Origin: Cytospora piceicola
Taxonomy: Eukaryota; Ascomycota; Sordariomycetes; Diaporthales; Cytosporaceae
Direction of reading: 5' to 3'
Length of the DNA: 64,000 bases
NCBI GenBank assembly: GCA_023375675.1
Contig: JALQBC010000001.1
Span: forward strand, 1 to 64,000
Below, piece by piece: positions 23,143 through 34,467 of this stretch. How positions within the stretch are numbered: the first letter of the stretch is position 1; the number at the start of each line of letters is the position of its first letter. Under the pieces are notes generated by a model. It saw nothing but the letters and a program-made list of their open reading frames with translations, was not told the origin of the DNA and did no database searches. The position numbers and the translations under genes were made by a program.

Positions 23143-23450
23143 TAGTAAGTAAGTAAGTTAGTAAGTAAGTAAGTTAATAAGTAAGTAAGTTAATAAGTAA
23201 GTAAGTTAGTAAGTAAGTAAGTAAATATATAAATTAGCTAATAAAGTAGTTAGTTATAAAGTAAATAAATAAATATTTCGCCGCTTAAGGCTGCGGAGGA
23301 GACGATAGAGTAACGCCCGAAGGGCGTTACTCTATCGGATCCGGAGCAGCTTAAGCGGCGTATCTAACTATCTAACTAAATACCTATTAAATTTCCGATC
23401 CTTCCTAACGGAAGGCCTTCTCGGCAGGCGGTCCTACCGCCGTTCCCCAG
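20569..23450 (+). mobile_element. TAAG-array repeat element, copy A (2.9 kb)
   Basis: Starts with the 16-bp hairpin CCTTCCGTTAGGAAGG (20569-20584). The head of several hundred bp includes GTTTTACAAGGCGGGCGAGC and CCGTCGAACGGCTAAGAG, followed by two direct repeats of about 200 bp (about 20860-21060 and 21065-21290). Then comes about 1.9 kb of TAAG/GTAA-type array with TTAGCTAG variants (21315-23270), an 82-bp double hairpin (23279-23360) and the inverted terminal hairpin CCTTCCTAACGGAAGG (23400-23415). A second GGCGGTCCTACCGCC hairpin and CCGTTCCCCAG close the element near 23450. No open reading frame was found, so it is non-autonomous or a structured satellite. Exact outer ends and any target-site duplication are uncertain. 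Confidence 0.8.
23279..23360. repeat. 82-bp two-stage hairpin in the tail of copy A
   Basis: Outer arms CGCCGCTTAAG and CTTAAGCGGCG extend with CTGC/GCAG. There is then an unpaired internal loop on each side, and an inner perfect stem CGATAGAGTAACGCCC pairs across a GAA loop with GGGCGTTACTCTATCG. The same structure recurs in copies B and D. Confidence 0.9.
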
Positions 23451-23658
23451 TGTGATGAAGTTATGTCAACTCGATAACATTGACATTTGATACTGTGCCT
23501 GAATATATGGTCTTGACTTAGGTGACGGAGTTTATGTCCTATTTCGGACCGGGTTAAGTGGCCTCTTGTGCATTTCCAGAATCTTATTGTTAAAGATAGA
23601 CTGTTTCATTGCGGCACTAGGCGGGGTTCATAATGTTTCGAGTATGAAATTTCATATG
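23451..23658. other. 208-bp unique spacer between repeat copies A and B
   Basis: Ordinary-composition sequence with no open frame or repeat similarity that I could see. It is probably old host sequence left between two insertions. Confidence 0.5.
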
Positions 23659-24314
23659 CCTTCCGTTAAGAAGGTTGTTGTTTGTTTTATAAGGCGGGCG
23701 AGTATATAGAAATTATTACTTTTAAGATTTATACCACCTGTTTTTAATTCTAATTAGCTTTAAATTATAATTATACTGATTCGCTATAGCACTTATTTAA
23801 AGGATCTAATTAGCTGCTAAAAGTAGTGTTTTTAGCCGTCGAACGGCTAAGAGAACTAGAGATTATAAAGCCTTTTAATACCTGCCGGAAGACTTACAGT
23901 TACTTCAAAGCTTAAATAAGGTCGGACCTACGATAAGGCCGTCTATAAAAGACCTTAGATTTAAACTAAAATATACGCCTAATATAGTTACTTTAAGGCC
24001 TACGATAAGGTCGTCTGTAATAGACTTTAAGTTTAAACTAAGATACACGCTCTAGTTTTAATCCGATTACATAAAACTTACCTAAATTTAAATCTATAGT
24101 AAAAGGGCTATTAGACGGTATATTTAATTAAATCGTAGCCTTTAAGGTAGGCTTACTATTAAAGCTAATAGTTTTAATTCTCTAGGTTCTTAAGGTTTTT
24201 AACCTAAAGCCTAGCCTTTCCCTTCCTTTTTCTTTACCGAAGGCTTATATAAGCCTGTAGATTCGAATTAAGTTAATAAGTAAGTAAGTAAGCTAATAAG
24301 TAGGTAAGTAAGTT

Positions 24315-24394
<80 letters not shown>

Positions 24395-25415
24395 GATAAG
24401 TAAGTAGGTAAGTAGGTTAGCTAGTAGGTTAGCTAGTAGAATAATTATTAAGCTAGCTAGTTAATTATTAAGTAAGTAAGTAAATAAGGTAGTAAGTAAG
24501 GTAGTAGATAAGTTAACTAATAGGTAAGTTAGTAAATTAGCTAGTAAATTAGCTATTAAATTAGTTATTAAGTAAGTAAATAAGTAGGTAAGGAGGTAAG
24601 TAACTAAATAAATATAATATATAGCTATTAAATTAAAAAGTAAATTAGCTAGTAAGTAAATAAGTAAATAAGTAAATAAGTAAGTAAGTTAATAAGTAAG
24701 GTAGTTAATAGGTTAGCTAATAAGTTAGTTAATTAAGTAGTTAATAGTTTAATTAGTTATTTATTAAGTAAATAAGTAAGTAAATAAGTAAGTTAAGAAG
24801 TAGGTTAGTAAGTTACTAAATAAGCTAAGTACTAAGTAAGTAAGTAAGTAAATAAATAAGTAGGTAAGTAAGTAAGTTATAAAGGAAGTAAATAGTTAAT
24901 CTAATAAGTAATTTAGTAAATAAGTTAACTAATAGGTTAGCTAATAAGTTAGCTAATAAGTTAGTAAGTAAGTAAGTAGGTTAGTTAATATATTAGTTAG
25001 TAACGTAGTTAGTAAGTTAGCTAGTTAGTTATTAAGTAAGTAAGTAAGTAAGTAAGTAAGTTAGTAAGTAAGTTAACTAATAGGTTAGGTAATAATTTAG
25101 TTATTAAAGTAGCTAATAAGTTAGTTACTTACTTATTAAGTAAGTAAGTAAGTAGGTAAGTTAATAAGTTAGTAACTAAAGAGGTAAGTAAATATATAAA
25201 TAAATATAATAAATAATAAGTTAGTTAGTTAGTTAATTACTTCGCCGCTTAAGGCTACAGAGGAGACGGTAGAGTAACGCCCGAAAGAGCGTTACTCTGC
25301 ATTACTCTATCGGATCTAAAGCAACTTAAGCGACGTATCTACTTAAGTAGTTATTAATATTCCGATCCTTCTTAACAGAAGGCCTTCTCGGCAGGGTCTT
25401 ACCGCCGTTCCTTAG
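23659..25415 (+). mobile_element. TAAG-array repeat element, copy B (1.8 kb, more mutated)
   Basis: Same order of parts as copy A: a head hairpin CCTTCCGTTAAGAAGG (23659-23674), a head with many C-to-T/G-to-A differences, a TAAG array (about 24275-25235), the tail hairpin (25243-25335), terminal CCTTCTTAACAGAAGG (25367-25382) and an end near CCGTTCCTTAG (25415). The two terminal hairpins both carry RIP-type changes compared with copy A. Confidence 0.8.
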
Positions 25416-26847
25416 TTACTTTAGTTTATTACTTTTTAAAGTTTAAAATATATAAGTTTAAACTTAAAAGGTATTATTAGTATATTTAATATTACTTATA
25501 AGCTAATAATATAAGATTTACTTTAAATGTAAATATATAATAAAATAGATAAAAAGGCAAATTATAATCTTATAAAAGAATAAAACAATAAGGCTATATA
25601 AATAAATGAAATAAGACCGAGGTAAGACTATTTTAACTTCGGAAGAGCTGTAGCTAAGCTACGTTTCCGAAGACTTAAATGTGTCTAGTTTCAGCTAGAT
25701 ACTTCGATGTATTCTATAATCGTTTATACTAAGCTGTTATGCTCTAGGTGCAACTAGCGCAATTCGAACTTAGTACATAATCCACAACTCACAGCGATTG
25801 TTGAAACAATAAAGAGGCTGGTTAGACTTCCACAGTGAAGGGTGGCGAACCAGCATTCTTATCAAGCGACTAGACTTCCCTCAGGTTTCCCAGATGGCTA
25901 GTCCCCTAGCCCCATCAGAGGCTGGCTAAAGTATATTTCCCTTCTAATCTGATGGATATTACGACACACTGTGCTCGAATCGATTCTAGTGTCGCCTGGG
26001 CTCGTTATCGTCAATGTGTTGTTTCTTACCACGACACCAAACGCTGCCCCAGGGAACTGAGCGAAGTGGTAACTGGCCATAGTCTGAGGGCAAGAAGGCG
26101 TAAGCAAATGGTAACTACTATTTCAGACCACAGGCCACAATCTTCATATATTGATTTGCAGATGTCTCAAGGAATACCTAAGTACGTAGATCTGGATGCA
26201 ATCAATGTGTACTGTTAAGTTAGCTTACGTCAGTGTTACTTGCTTCACTTACGCCCTTCTCCTTCCCTTCCCTTTAGGCCTGTTTGTTAACGTATTTCCC
26301 TTCGATATACAAGACACCCACTTTGTGATTGAGTTCCTGTAAAACCCCAAAATTGTGCCTAGTTCCTTCTCATTCTCTAAGGCCTTCCTGACATGTACAC
26401 GGACACCACGAGCAGCGATGAGAAAGAGAACCACCCACCTGTCACCCTGAATCGTCCAGTAATTTGCTGGCGGTTATTCTCTTATTTCTTATCTTACCAT
26501 CCGATCTCACATTCTCTTCCATCAACTGGGTCTCTATACTTAGGTATACAACACGCACTACGTCACTGACCATTTGTGAGTCGGGAAAGACCATAGATTT
26601 GAGACCTCCATCTTAGGCCGGGTAAAAATGCAGGTGGCTTGGAGTCGGGACACTTATAGAAGTGGATTATTTGCAAGCTTATATTGATTGTTGGCTTGTC
26701 ACGTAGGATGTGACGTATAACATGTAACGGATCATTCTCATCCCCCGTGTGCAGGTCGTTGACTTCCCTTCCACCTGAACAAGCTCCGCGTCTACTAGTG
26801 ATCTTTGGCAACATCACTTTCTTGATCACTGCTGATTGAGTGAGCTT
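25416..26847. other. Intergenic region, no gene
   Basis: 25416-25640 is AT-rich and probably RIP-affected. From about 25700 the composition is normal. Short open frames on both strands look random, with no recognisable domain or splice-consistent extension. Confidence 0.55.
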
Positions 26848-28700
26848 TCATGGAAGCTTGAAGCCTCCCGGAACCAACTTCTGAAACACCTGATCCGGGT
26901 CATACTTCCGCTGCACCGCCCTCAGTCTGCCCACATTCTCTGTCCCATAGCTCGCGATGACAGGCTCATCGTAGCTGGCATCATTCATGAAAATGTAAGG
27001 GAGGTGTTGTCCAGCCTGTATTGCAGCATCCCTCGCCGCCTTGTTGATAGACGTCCCAGCACTGTGGGCAGAAGTGTCCCCCTCGCTGGAGTACCAGCCG
27101 ATATCCAGGACCATCCATGTTTGGTTCACAGCCTGAAGCCCCAACGCGTTCCCACCTCGTGCGCGGCCGGCGAGCACTGCGCTCGCTGAAATAGGCTGCA
27201 TGCCTACTACAAATGTACCCTCTGTCAAGGCCTGGATTTGGGATAATTCTGAGGATCTCGTCAGGATGTCGCCAAGCTGTGTGTATAATCCAGAGCTGGG
27301 AGTAAAGGTGGTGGTGAACCAGTCCCATCTGGATAGTAATTAGAAGAGGACAAATTCAAAGGTGCTGCTGAATATTGAGAGGCGTGGAGACACTGTGAAT
27401 ATATTCACCTTGGAATGGAAGGGAGCACCCCATTGGCCAAGAAATCAGTTAAGGTGCGAATCTTGGTGGTGTCCGCCACTGTTGGGATCTCGTAGAAGGC
27501 AGTAAAGGCGGGCGGGGACTCCACAGGCTTAAGATAGATCAAGTTCAACAACACTCCAATGGAAGAGTTAGTTGTTGCGGCTTGTAGATCCAGGTTCGCG
27601 TAGGGGTCTTTATTAGGAGAGGCCTGGTACTCGGCCAAAGCTGCATAGACCGCTGGAAGCTGATCTAGACTGTATACTTTGATGCCACCCCATACCTGGT
27701 TAAGAGGAATGGTGTAGAACTTGAAAGAGGTCACAACACCTGTCACAATTATCAGAGGACAACCAACAGACTTTGGGCCGTTGTTTCTGAGATTTTGAAT
27801 AGACCATGTTGGCACTTACCAAAATTATTGCCGCCTCCCTTAAGTGCCCAATGTAGGTCAGAGTTCTCGTGCTCACTGGCCCGGACGAGGGACCCATTAG
27901 CGAGCACGACCTGACAAATGTTAGCTGCTCAGCGCCTAGCAACCGGGGAACATTTTGCTAGAAACAATACCTCATGTTCAGCCACATTATCGCAAACAAG
28001 ACCGTATATATCAGACATATAGGAAAGCCCGCCTAAACAAATTGATGAGTAGTTGTAGGAGCGGCAGAGTGCTGGGGGGAGCTCGAAGCTCGCCACAGAA
28101 AAGGGTTCGACGTACCGCCAAGTGTGAGACCGCCGACACCAACGTCCAGGACCCTTCCACCAGCCACGGTGGTATTGTATGGATCGAGGGCAGAATAAAC
28201 AGCACCCCATGTGTTGCCTGTTCCGACAGTGACTGTCCCTGATAAGGGGTTGTATGTGATCTCATCAAGATCGGAGAGGTCGATGAGCACACCGGTGTTG
28301 ATGTTTGCTCCAAGAGGCGAAGCCAGATGTCCCCCAGACCTAAGAGCGAACTGCACTTTCAAGGTTGTTAACTCCTTGATGACTTGCTGAACATCGGCCA
28401 AGGAGGCAGGCTGGACGATGCAGGTGGGATCAGCCCATGCCGTAGCAGACCTTGGAGACCATTAGATTCAAAAGCTGTGTGAGAGATTCAAAAGGGCGCG
28501 ACGATTTCCTACCAGTTCTCCGTGCTCAGATAAGTGTAATTGTCTCCTGAAGGTAGCGTGGTGATATCGGAGAGCGTCTCACTGAAGTATTGGCATGCTC
28601 CCTGTGATAAAGTTGTCGGGCCCGCTGTTACAGTAGCGGCGGACAGGCCTGAGGATGCAAATGCCGTGAAAAGGCAGACTGAACTTAGTGGATTAAACAT
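26848..28700 (-). CDS. BBE-like FAD-linked oxidoreductase 1, secreted, 495 aa, six exons
   Basis: Exons 28700-28513, 28450-28116, 28032-27971, 27910-27820, 27739-27409 and 27328-26848; all introns are GT-AG with matching phases. The N terminus [20 protein letters not shown] is a signal peptide. The PCMH-type FAD domain contains FALRSGGH with His104, the residue that normally binds FAD covalently. It continues with the glycine loop [21 protein letters not shown] and [11 protein letters not shown]. The C-terminal BBE segment is [17 protein letters not shown]. The position that is Cys in bicovalent BBE enzymes appears not to be Cys, so flavin attachment is probably single. Such oxidases catalyse hydride abstraction and oxidative ring closure in fungal and plant metabolites. 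It is one of three paralogs in the window and shares four intron positions with the others. Confidence 0.93.
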
Positions 28701-29634
28701 TTTGTGCTCAAGGTTGATAGAATCATCCACCTCATGATGCCGGAGAGGTTTTCGTCCATCAGGGTCATAAGTTTACTTCTCTTCATATTATCGATTGTAG
28801 GCTTGCTGACGCTGCAATTGACCACATGTGCAGCCGCCCATGGATGAGGTGGGCCAGCGAGAAAATGGTGGAGCCTTGTCCCAGTACTATGTACAGTTCG
28901 ATGGTATGCTGCTTCCCCGAGGTTCTGCGCCTCTTTTCGACTGAACTACCATGCAGCTGTGACCAGGGTTAACTTCGCCGTTGGTGATATGACACAGGGA
29001 TGGCTACATGTAGCCCCCATTGGGTCCGGGATAGAACCAGCCGCCTTGGTCATACCACTCGTCTGGGGGCAGCGTTGCAATCACTTGAAGGTTTATTGCA
29101 GGTGTGCTTGAGCTGCAGGTATGTAATTTTAAGTAGTATCATAAATCGACTGCATAAATGAGGCGAGTAGCACTAAGGCCCACTCAGTACGCAAAGCCGA
29201 GACCCCCAAGCGACTTTTTCGGTTGAAATATAGGCGGGCGCCTGGGGGCCGTGATAAGGGGACAAGGGGGTGCTTGGGTTCAATACAGTACCACATAACA
29301 GGGCCACGGACTAAACCTACCTAGGTACCTAAGTACTTACTTAAGTACTTACTCCTCACTTGAGTACTGTACATAAGTTTCCACTCACCCTTGGCCACCA
29401 CGGGGTGTATCCACAATGACAGGACCTAAGGACAGAAAACGCTGCAGCGAACATATACTAATGATACGGTACTACGTGAACCTAGGAAAGCTGTTGAAGA
29501 GACTGGGATGTGTTCAGTCATGCTGGTCAGGCCTGATGGTTCAAGCGTCGGGGATACGATCTGATTCTACGAAAGAAAAGCACACCAAAAATAAAATGCT
29601 GTATTGGTCAAAACTGACTCATCTAATAGGCCTT
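28701..29634. other. Intergenic region between BBE 1 and the cupin gene
   Basis: It holds the BBE 1 promoter and the cupin 3' region. A perfect TACCTAGGTA palindrome lies at 29318-29327, within a stretch of repeated GTAC/CCTA/AGTACTT motifs (29315-29375). No gene found. Confidence 0.5.
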
Positions 29635-30571
29635 TCATGTTTGCTTTCTATGCTTGGCAAAACGTCTCTGGAAAACCGAGCTTTCCATTTTGTGACAGGC
29701 CGCCTCCCAATCATCTGCAGTCGTCCACTCACGATAAAATGGTTGGTAGCCTAGAAGCCCACCCATCCATCGTCCCACGAAGATTCCCGCGGCTATAGAC
29801 AGGTACTTTCCGAAAGGAATCCAAGGCGGGAAAGAAAGATAGGAACCACCAGCATCAAACATCTGCCAACACGGCGAATCAGCCACTATTATGCAGAACA
29901 AGTTGAATATGGATTTGTAAAAAGACCACTTACACTCAGAACTTGGAAGACGTTGGGTCGATTTCCACCCACAACAATTTCATCCTGATATGCGTACCAG
30001 TTCTCAAAAAATATTAGGTCCAACTTGAACAGTTGATCAGCCTCACTGCCGGATAACAAGAAGACTGTGCGCTGGGTCTCAGCGCCGTCCAGTGAAGAGT
30101 CCAGCTGTGGCGGATACAGCCGGTGATGGACCCACGGGAGGACGCAGATTTCACCGTCTTCCTTCGTCAGGACGCGTGGCTGGCCGTCAACGTCGACACA
30201 CAAGCGACCTTCAAGAACTTGCATGTACTCCTCTTGGCTAGGGTGGAAGTGTAGGGGTGGCTTCTGGCTCGCGAGTGCCACGAGACGAGGATGGTCTAGT
30301 CGAAAGGTGACCTCGAAGGCGAAAGCGCGATCTTTGGGAGGGGCAAGAATGCGCACGGCAATGGCACCGTCAAATCTGGATAGGTTGAGTTTAATATCGG
30401 CGCAGAGAATCTAACAACACAAGGACTGGATCACTACAGGGCAGATGTATGAATTTCTCCCCGCAAATTCGAGACTGTTTTGGATGAACTAAGACTTGAG
30501 ACATACGCTGTTATGACAAGTTGACCTTCAACATCGCTTAGGTTGAGGGGAACTCGTCTCGGCCCGGACAT
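29635..30571 (-). CDS. Cupin-domain protein with hydrophobic C-terminal tail, 244 aa, three exons
   Basis: Exons 30571-30507, 30375-29934 and 29862-29635. The first exon encodes MSGPRRVPLNLSDVEGQLVI and is supported by a GTATGT donor and a phase-matched acceptor; the frame alone would begin at a GTG. The cupin core shows PPLHFHPSQEEYMQVLEGRL with metal-ligand candidates His64, His66 and Glu70/71, then a later His in LPWVHHRLYP. The tail (last exon) has a hydrophobic run KYLSIAAGIFVGRWMGGLLG that may anchor it to a membrane. Cupins of this type occur in fungal polyketide and meroterpenoid clusters, sometimes called cupin oxidoreductases (VirC-like). The reaction is unknown. It shares the intergenic region with the divergent UbiA gene. 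Confidence 0.85.
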
Positions 30572-31340
30572 TGTTGTCGGCTTATCACAGTACTAAGTAG
30601 TATCGAGTGGGAGGGATCGTTTCTAGTCTTGCAGACGGTTAGTGTTGAAAACAATGTCCGAATATTGACAAGAGCCAGAAATGCAATAACTTACGTCTCT
30701 TCTGGAATGAAGGATTCACTCATTGCATATCGCTGCGGAACCTGCAGACTTTGGGAACAACGGAAGGCGTGGCTGCGGTGCTACCTAAGTACCTCTTTGG
30801 TTTATTTTTCCAATTAGGTCTAGTCATACATTTCGGTCATATTCCATGAACACATTCGACGTTTGGAGCTCATCTCCACAGGTCAGACCCTGGCACAAGC
30901 CCAGACCAAATCCGTGGTCCCCGTTTGCTTATCTACTCAAGTATGGTACTTATGCAAGCCACATGCATGCCATTCTGAGAAGCAGAATGGACTCTCCGAA
31001 ACTCTCGGAATACTTGCCTTATTTACCTAGGTACGTATGCAGTGATAACCGGGTGTGAAGACCGGGTCCACGGTCTGGTGGTGTGGTCAACCCCACCATT
31101 TGTTTTTACACAACACTGGCTACATATCAGTATGTAGCGTAGGTTGGTCACACCTAGCTTTCCAACGGCATCATTCCGCATGACAATATATTGCTTTAGG
31201 AGACATGATAGCCGTCACATGCAGTTCCTGGTAGTCCATGATTCATCGGAAACCTCCAAAAGGGCAAACTCGTAAAGCTACTTTCACACAGATTAGGGTG
31301 AGGGCTCGAAAAGGTTGTTCGGCTGAGACATGAAGCCGGC
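30572..31340. promoter_or_regulatory. Bidirectional promoter region between the cupin and UbiA genes
   Basis: Divergent start codons lie 769 bp apart. A perfect TACCTAGGTA palindrome is at 31024-31033 (about 317 bp before the UbiA ATG), and a one-mismatch version, TACCTAAGTA, at 30782-30791 (about 210 bp before the cupin ATG). No coding region found. Confidence 0.5.
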
Positions 31341-32606
31341 ATGCCGATGAAAACATGTAAATACCCAAGTGATCCAGTCCTCCCAGCTCAAATACTTCTC
31401 CAAGGCCCGAGTTTACTGTCTCACAATCATTGCCGCATCCAAATTCCTTTAGACGACTACCTGTTCAAACCTTTACCAAAGTCTTCAAAAGTATCAGCAA
31501 TGCCGAGAACATCATCCCTTGCTGATGCAAAGGCAGACATGCCTGAAACATTGAAATCCTCCCAGGACGAAATTTCTACCCCAAGCACTGCGACCTTGGC
31601 CCAGCAGTATGGTGGCAGCCACACAGGAAGCTGGGTGACAGCCTTGCCAGTCTGTTGGATTCCTTACGTCCAGTTAGCCCGTCTCAGCCCACCGGCGGGT
31701 CTCTTCCTCATCTACTTTCCACACTTCTTCGGGGCCGTCCTGGGGGCCACCGTGACGAACGCGTCGCTTGGCACTGCGGCCCGAGCGGCTCTTGTCCTGC
31801 TCATAGGGAGCTTCTTCCTTTCTAATACCGCACATGCATGGAATGACATTGTCGACGAGCCCATCGACCGGGCCGTTGCCCGCACCCGCAAGAGACCTAT
31901 CGCCCGGGGCGCTGTCTCCCGAAGAGCCGCACTCCTCTTCGCTGTCTCGCAAGCCGCCGGCGCGCTCGCTGTTCTTCTCGCATTTTTCCCGCCCGGGGCA
32001 GTCTGGTTTGCGCTGCCTAACATCTTCGCCATTACGTACTACCCCTGGGCGAAGCGGCATACACACTTTGCCCAGGTGGTGCTAGGCGTCTGTCTGGCCT
32101 GGGGAGTCTTCATAGGCTCAGTCGCTCTCGGGCACGAGCCGTTCACATGGAGGTATCTCAGGCTTGCAGAGGCTCAAGGGGACTTAGACATAGGCTATGA
32201 CACCGCCCATGTCGATGTTGGGACCGTGTCCCTGTTCCTGGCTTGTGTCCTCTGGACAGTTATCTATGACAGCATTTACGCCTATCAGGATGTCGAGGAT
32301 GATATCAAGTTGGGCATGAAGAGCATGGCGGTCTTGCTTCGGGGTCACATCAAGCCAGCCCTCGGATTACTGCTTACTGGGATGCTCTGCTCGCTAGCTT
32401 ACTGCGGCAGTCATTTCGGGTTTGGACTACTGTATTATGTACCCTCAATGACTGGGTCCTTAGTGGTCCTGGGGGCCATGATCCTTCGGGTTAATATCGA
32501 GGACTCGGCGAATTGCTGGTGGTGGTTCAAGCACGGATTCTGGACGGTGGGCTGGGCTATCGCCCTCGGGTTGCTTACACAGTATCTTCCATCCCTTTCA
32601 CACTAG
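31341..32606 (+). CDS. UbiA-family polyprenyltransferase (meroterpenoid type), 421 aa
   Basis: An integral membrane prenyltransferase that transfers a prenyl chain to an aromatic acceptor. The first Asp-rich motif NDIVDEPID is at residues 168-176 and the second, YAYQDVEDD, at 313-321; both bind Mg-diphosphate. The conserved IPYVQLARLSPPAGLFLIYF opens the membrane domain, and further hydrophobic segments follow to the C terminus (about eight). The style matches fungal meroterpenoid enzymes such as AusN, Trt2, AscA and StbC rather than mitochondrial Coq2. Single exon. The first ATG gives a long N-terminal extension; Met54 (31500, MPRTSS) is an alternative start giving a more usual length. It is the only gene here that defines the chemistry class. 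Confidence 0.93.
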   Translation: MPMKTCKYPSDPVLPAQILLQGPSLLSHNHCRIQIPLDDYLFKPLPKSSKVSAMPRTSSLADAKADMPETLKSSQDEISTPSTATLAQQYGGSHTGSWVTALPVCWIPYVQLARLSPPAGLFLIYFPHFFGAVLGATVTNASLGTAARAALVLLIGSFFLSNTAHAWNDIVDEPIDRAVARTRKRPIARGAVSRRAALLFAVSQAAGALAVLLAFFPPGAVWFALPNIFAITYYPWAKRHTHFAQVVLGVCLAWGVFIGSVALGHEPFTWRYLRLAEAQGDLDIGYDTAHVDVGTVSLFLACVLWTVIYDSIYAYQDVEDDIKLGMKSMAVLLRGHIKPALGLLLTGMLCSLAYCGSHFGFGLLYYVPSMTGSLVVLGAMILRVNIEDSANCWWWFKHGFWTVGWAIALGLLTQYLPSLSH

Positions 32607-33405
32607 TGCTGTTGAGGCATGGTGTGGGGTACACTTTTGACAGGAAACGCACGAAAGGGTCTTATTCTCGCCCAGATGGTGACCTGTCAAATTGGGGGTG
32701 GTTCGGCTTGCAGCGGAGGTTCGGCGAGGGTAGAGGCGTAGGGGGGGGGCCCATATTTGACTTGTCGCTAGGCTAGGTATATCAATGCAACCATCCGCTC
32801 ACTCAGCTGTTTTTTAACCAATGTGACGAAGTGACTGCATGCACATGTACATATGGCACGGGCTACCTAGTACTCAAGAGGATGCAACGGAATTACTTCA
32901 CCAAGTACTAACTCAGTACAAGTACTTAAGGAGCTGCATAAAACCTATTTCCGTAAAGGCACGTACGAGTACCAGTACGAGATAAAGACAGCCGATTTCA
33001 CCTCGGATTCGCCACACCGCCCCTGCAATGGTGTAGTTTCATTTGTTTTATTAATTATTGAAAACCTTAGTGTCCAGGCTGCGTGACAGCCATGCAGGGA
33101 TGTACCTCTTTGTGTCACCTGCTAGGATTACGTTCTAGGTTGTCTAACCGTGAGCAACGGCACAAGATTCCGGCCGCGCGCGGGATGCCTAGATTGGTCT
33201 ACCCCGATGCACGAGCCGCCCAGGTACTCAGAGTACATATTGGTGTGGGGAGGTAGGCTCTGCGTAGTTGATGAGATGCTAAGGCAGCCCAGGTGATCAA
33301 AGTCTCACTCCACGGCCCTTCACCATAACCACACTGGCCTCCACAACACCTACAAAACCCCAGGACTTTTTCACAGGCTGAGAAAATATCTAGACCCTTG
33401 TCAAC
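32607..33405. other. Intergenic region upstream of SDR 2
   Basis: No gene. Near 32863 there is TACCTAGTAC and repeated AGTACT/GTAC words (32868-32935), similar to other core intergenic regions. A polypurine stretch ending in GGGGGGGGG lies near 32740. Confidence 0.45.
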
Positions 33406-34467
33406 ATGACTGGTACTATCATCGTCACTGGCTCCAACGGATCGCTGGCTATTCATGCCGTCCGTCAACTTTTGGCTCACTACCCTGAATATACTCTGGT
33501 GTTGACCGTACGCAACGCCTCGGATGAAGATCCAAACACCAAAGCCCTGCGTGGCGTCCTTGCGCAGTATCCTCAGCAGGCCCGTGCTACAGTTCGTCCG
33601 CTTGACTTGACCAGCCTCAACTCAGTGCACGCGTTTGCCCGAAACATAGCTACTGAGATCTCCAAGGGCGACCTGCCCCCTCTCGTGAGCATCGTCTGCA
33701 ACGCCTACTACTGGAACTTGTCCCGCCCCCTAGAGGTCACTACCGAGGATGGCTTCGAGAAAACATTCCAGATCGGTCATCTGGCCCATGTCGCCCTCGT
33801 CCTCCGTCTGATCGACAGTTTCCATCCGGAGCAACCAGGTCGCATTGTGCTTTTCGGAAGCGATGCCATTTTCCCGGGCAAGAACGGCCTGGAAAAGATC
33901 CCGCCCGCAATCCCTGATGATCTGGACTTTCTTGCACACCCCCCTCCGGATGCGAAGAACGACAACATGGCCTATGGTTTTCTCAGATATGCGAATACGA
34001 AACTAGCCATCGTCGCATGGACTCACGCGCTGAACCGTCGTCTGGAGAAGGTGAGACAATAATGACGCATTTCAAATTGACCTAGTATTGATCTCAAGCA
34101 GGATGCGAAGTTGAAGCACATCACTGCGGTGGCCATCCACCCGGGCAGCCTCAGCGACTCAAGGGCTTTGAGAGTCAACACCCCAGCCATGGTACAATAC
34201 CTGTCCAAAATCATCATACGACCCCTGAAGCCTTTGCTTCAACTCATGGATCCAACTATACGTACAGCGGCAGAGGCTGGCCAAGATGTTGCCCGTCTGG
34301 CCATCAATGAGGCAGTACCGAGCGAGCGGGGTTACTTCACCCTTCTGAAGAAAGACGAAAGTCCACCGGAAAGCCTGGATGAGCGGAAGCAAGAGCATCT
34401 CTGGATCCAGAGCGCCCAATGGGTCGGGATTACAGCTCAGGACACATCTCTTGAATCAACAGTTTGA
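33406..34467 (+). CDS. Short-chain dehydrogenase/reductase 2, 336 aa, two exons
   Basis: Exons 33406-34050 and 34102-34467 with a 51-nt GTGAGA...CAG intron, phase 0, joining RRLEK to DAKLK. The N terminus MTGTIIVTGSNGSLAIHAV holds the Rossmann nucleotide loop (TGSNGSLA, residues 8-15). Active-site residues are in place: Ser152 in LFGSDAIF, Tyr195 and Lys199 in RYANTK. The segment after the catalytic Lys (VAIHPGSLSDSRAL) is the usual PG motif. It is an NAD(P)-dependent oxidoreductase, probably acting on a hydroxyl or keto group of the pathway product. It lies 800 bp after the prenyltransferase on the same strand. Unlike the telomere-side SDR, its catalytic triad is complete. Confidence 0.9.

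Noticed and set aside
21315..23270. TAAG arrays as interstitial telomere repeats or a CRISPR array
   Set aside because: The unit is not TTAGGG, there are no regular spacers, and the arrays always sit between the same head and tail of one repeat family.
26981..28313. Many overlapping frames on both strands across BBE 1 as separate genes
   Set aside because: They are shadows of the six-exon oxidase or read through its introns; none starts with an ATG in a sensible context or shows a domain.
31674..32066. Long minus-strand frame opposite the UbiA gene
   Set aside because: Antisense shadow of a GC-rich coding region; the UbiA motifs on the plus strand are unambiguous.
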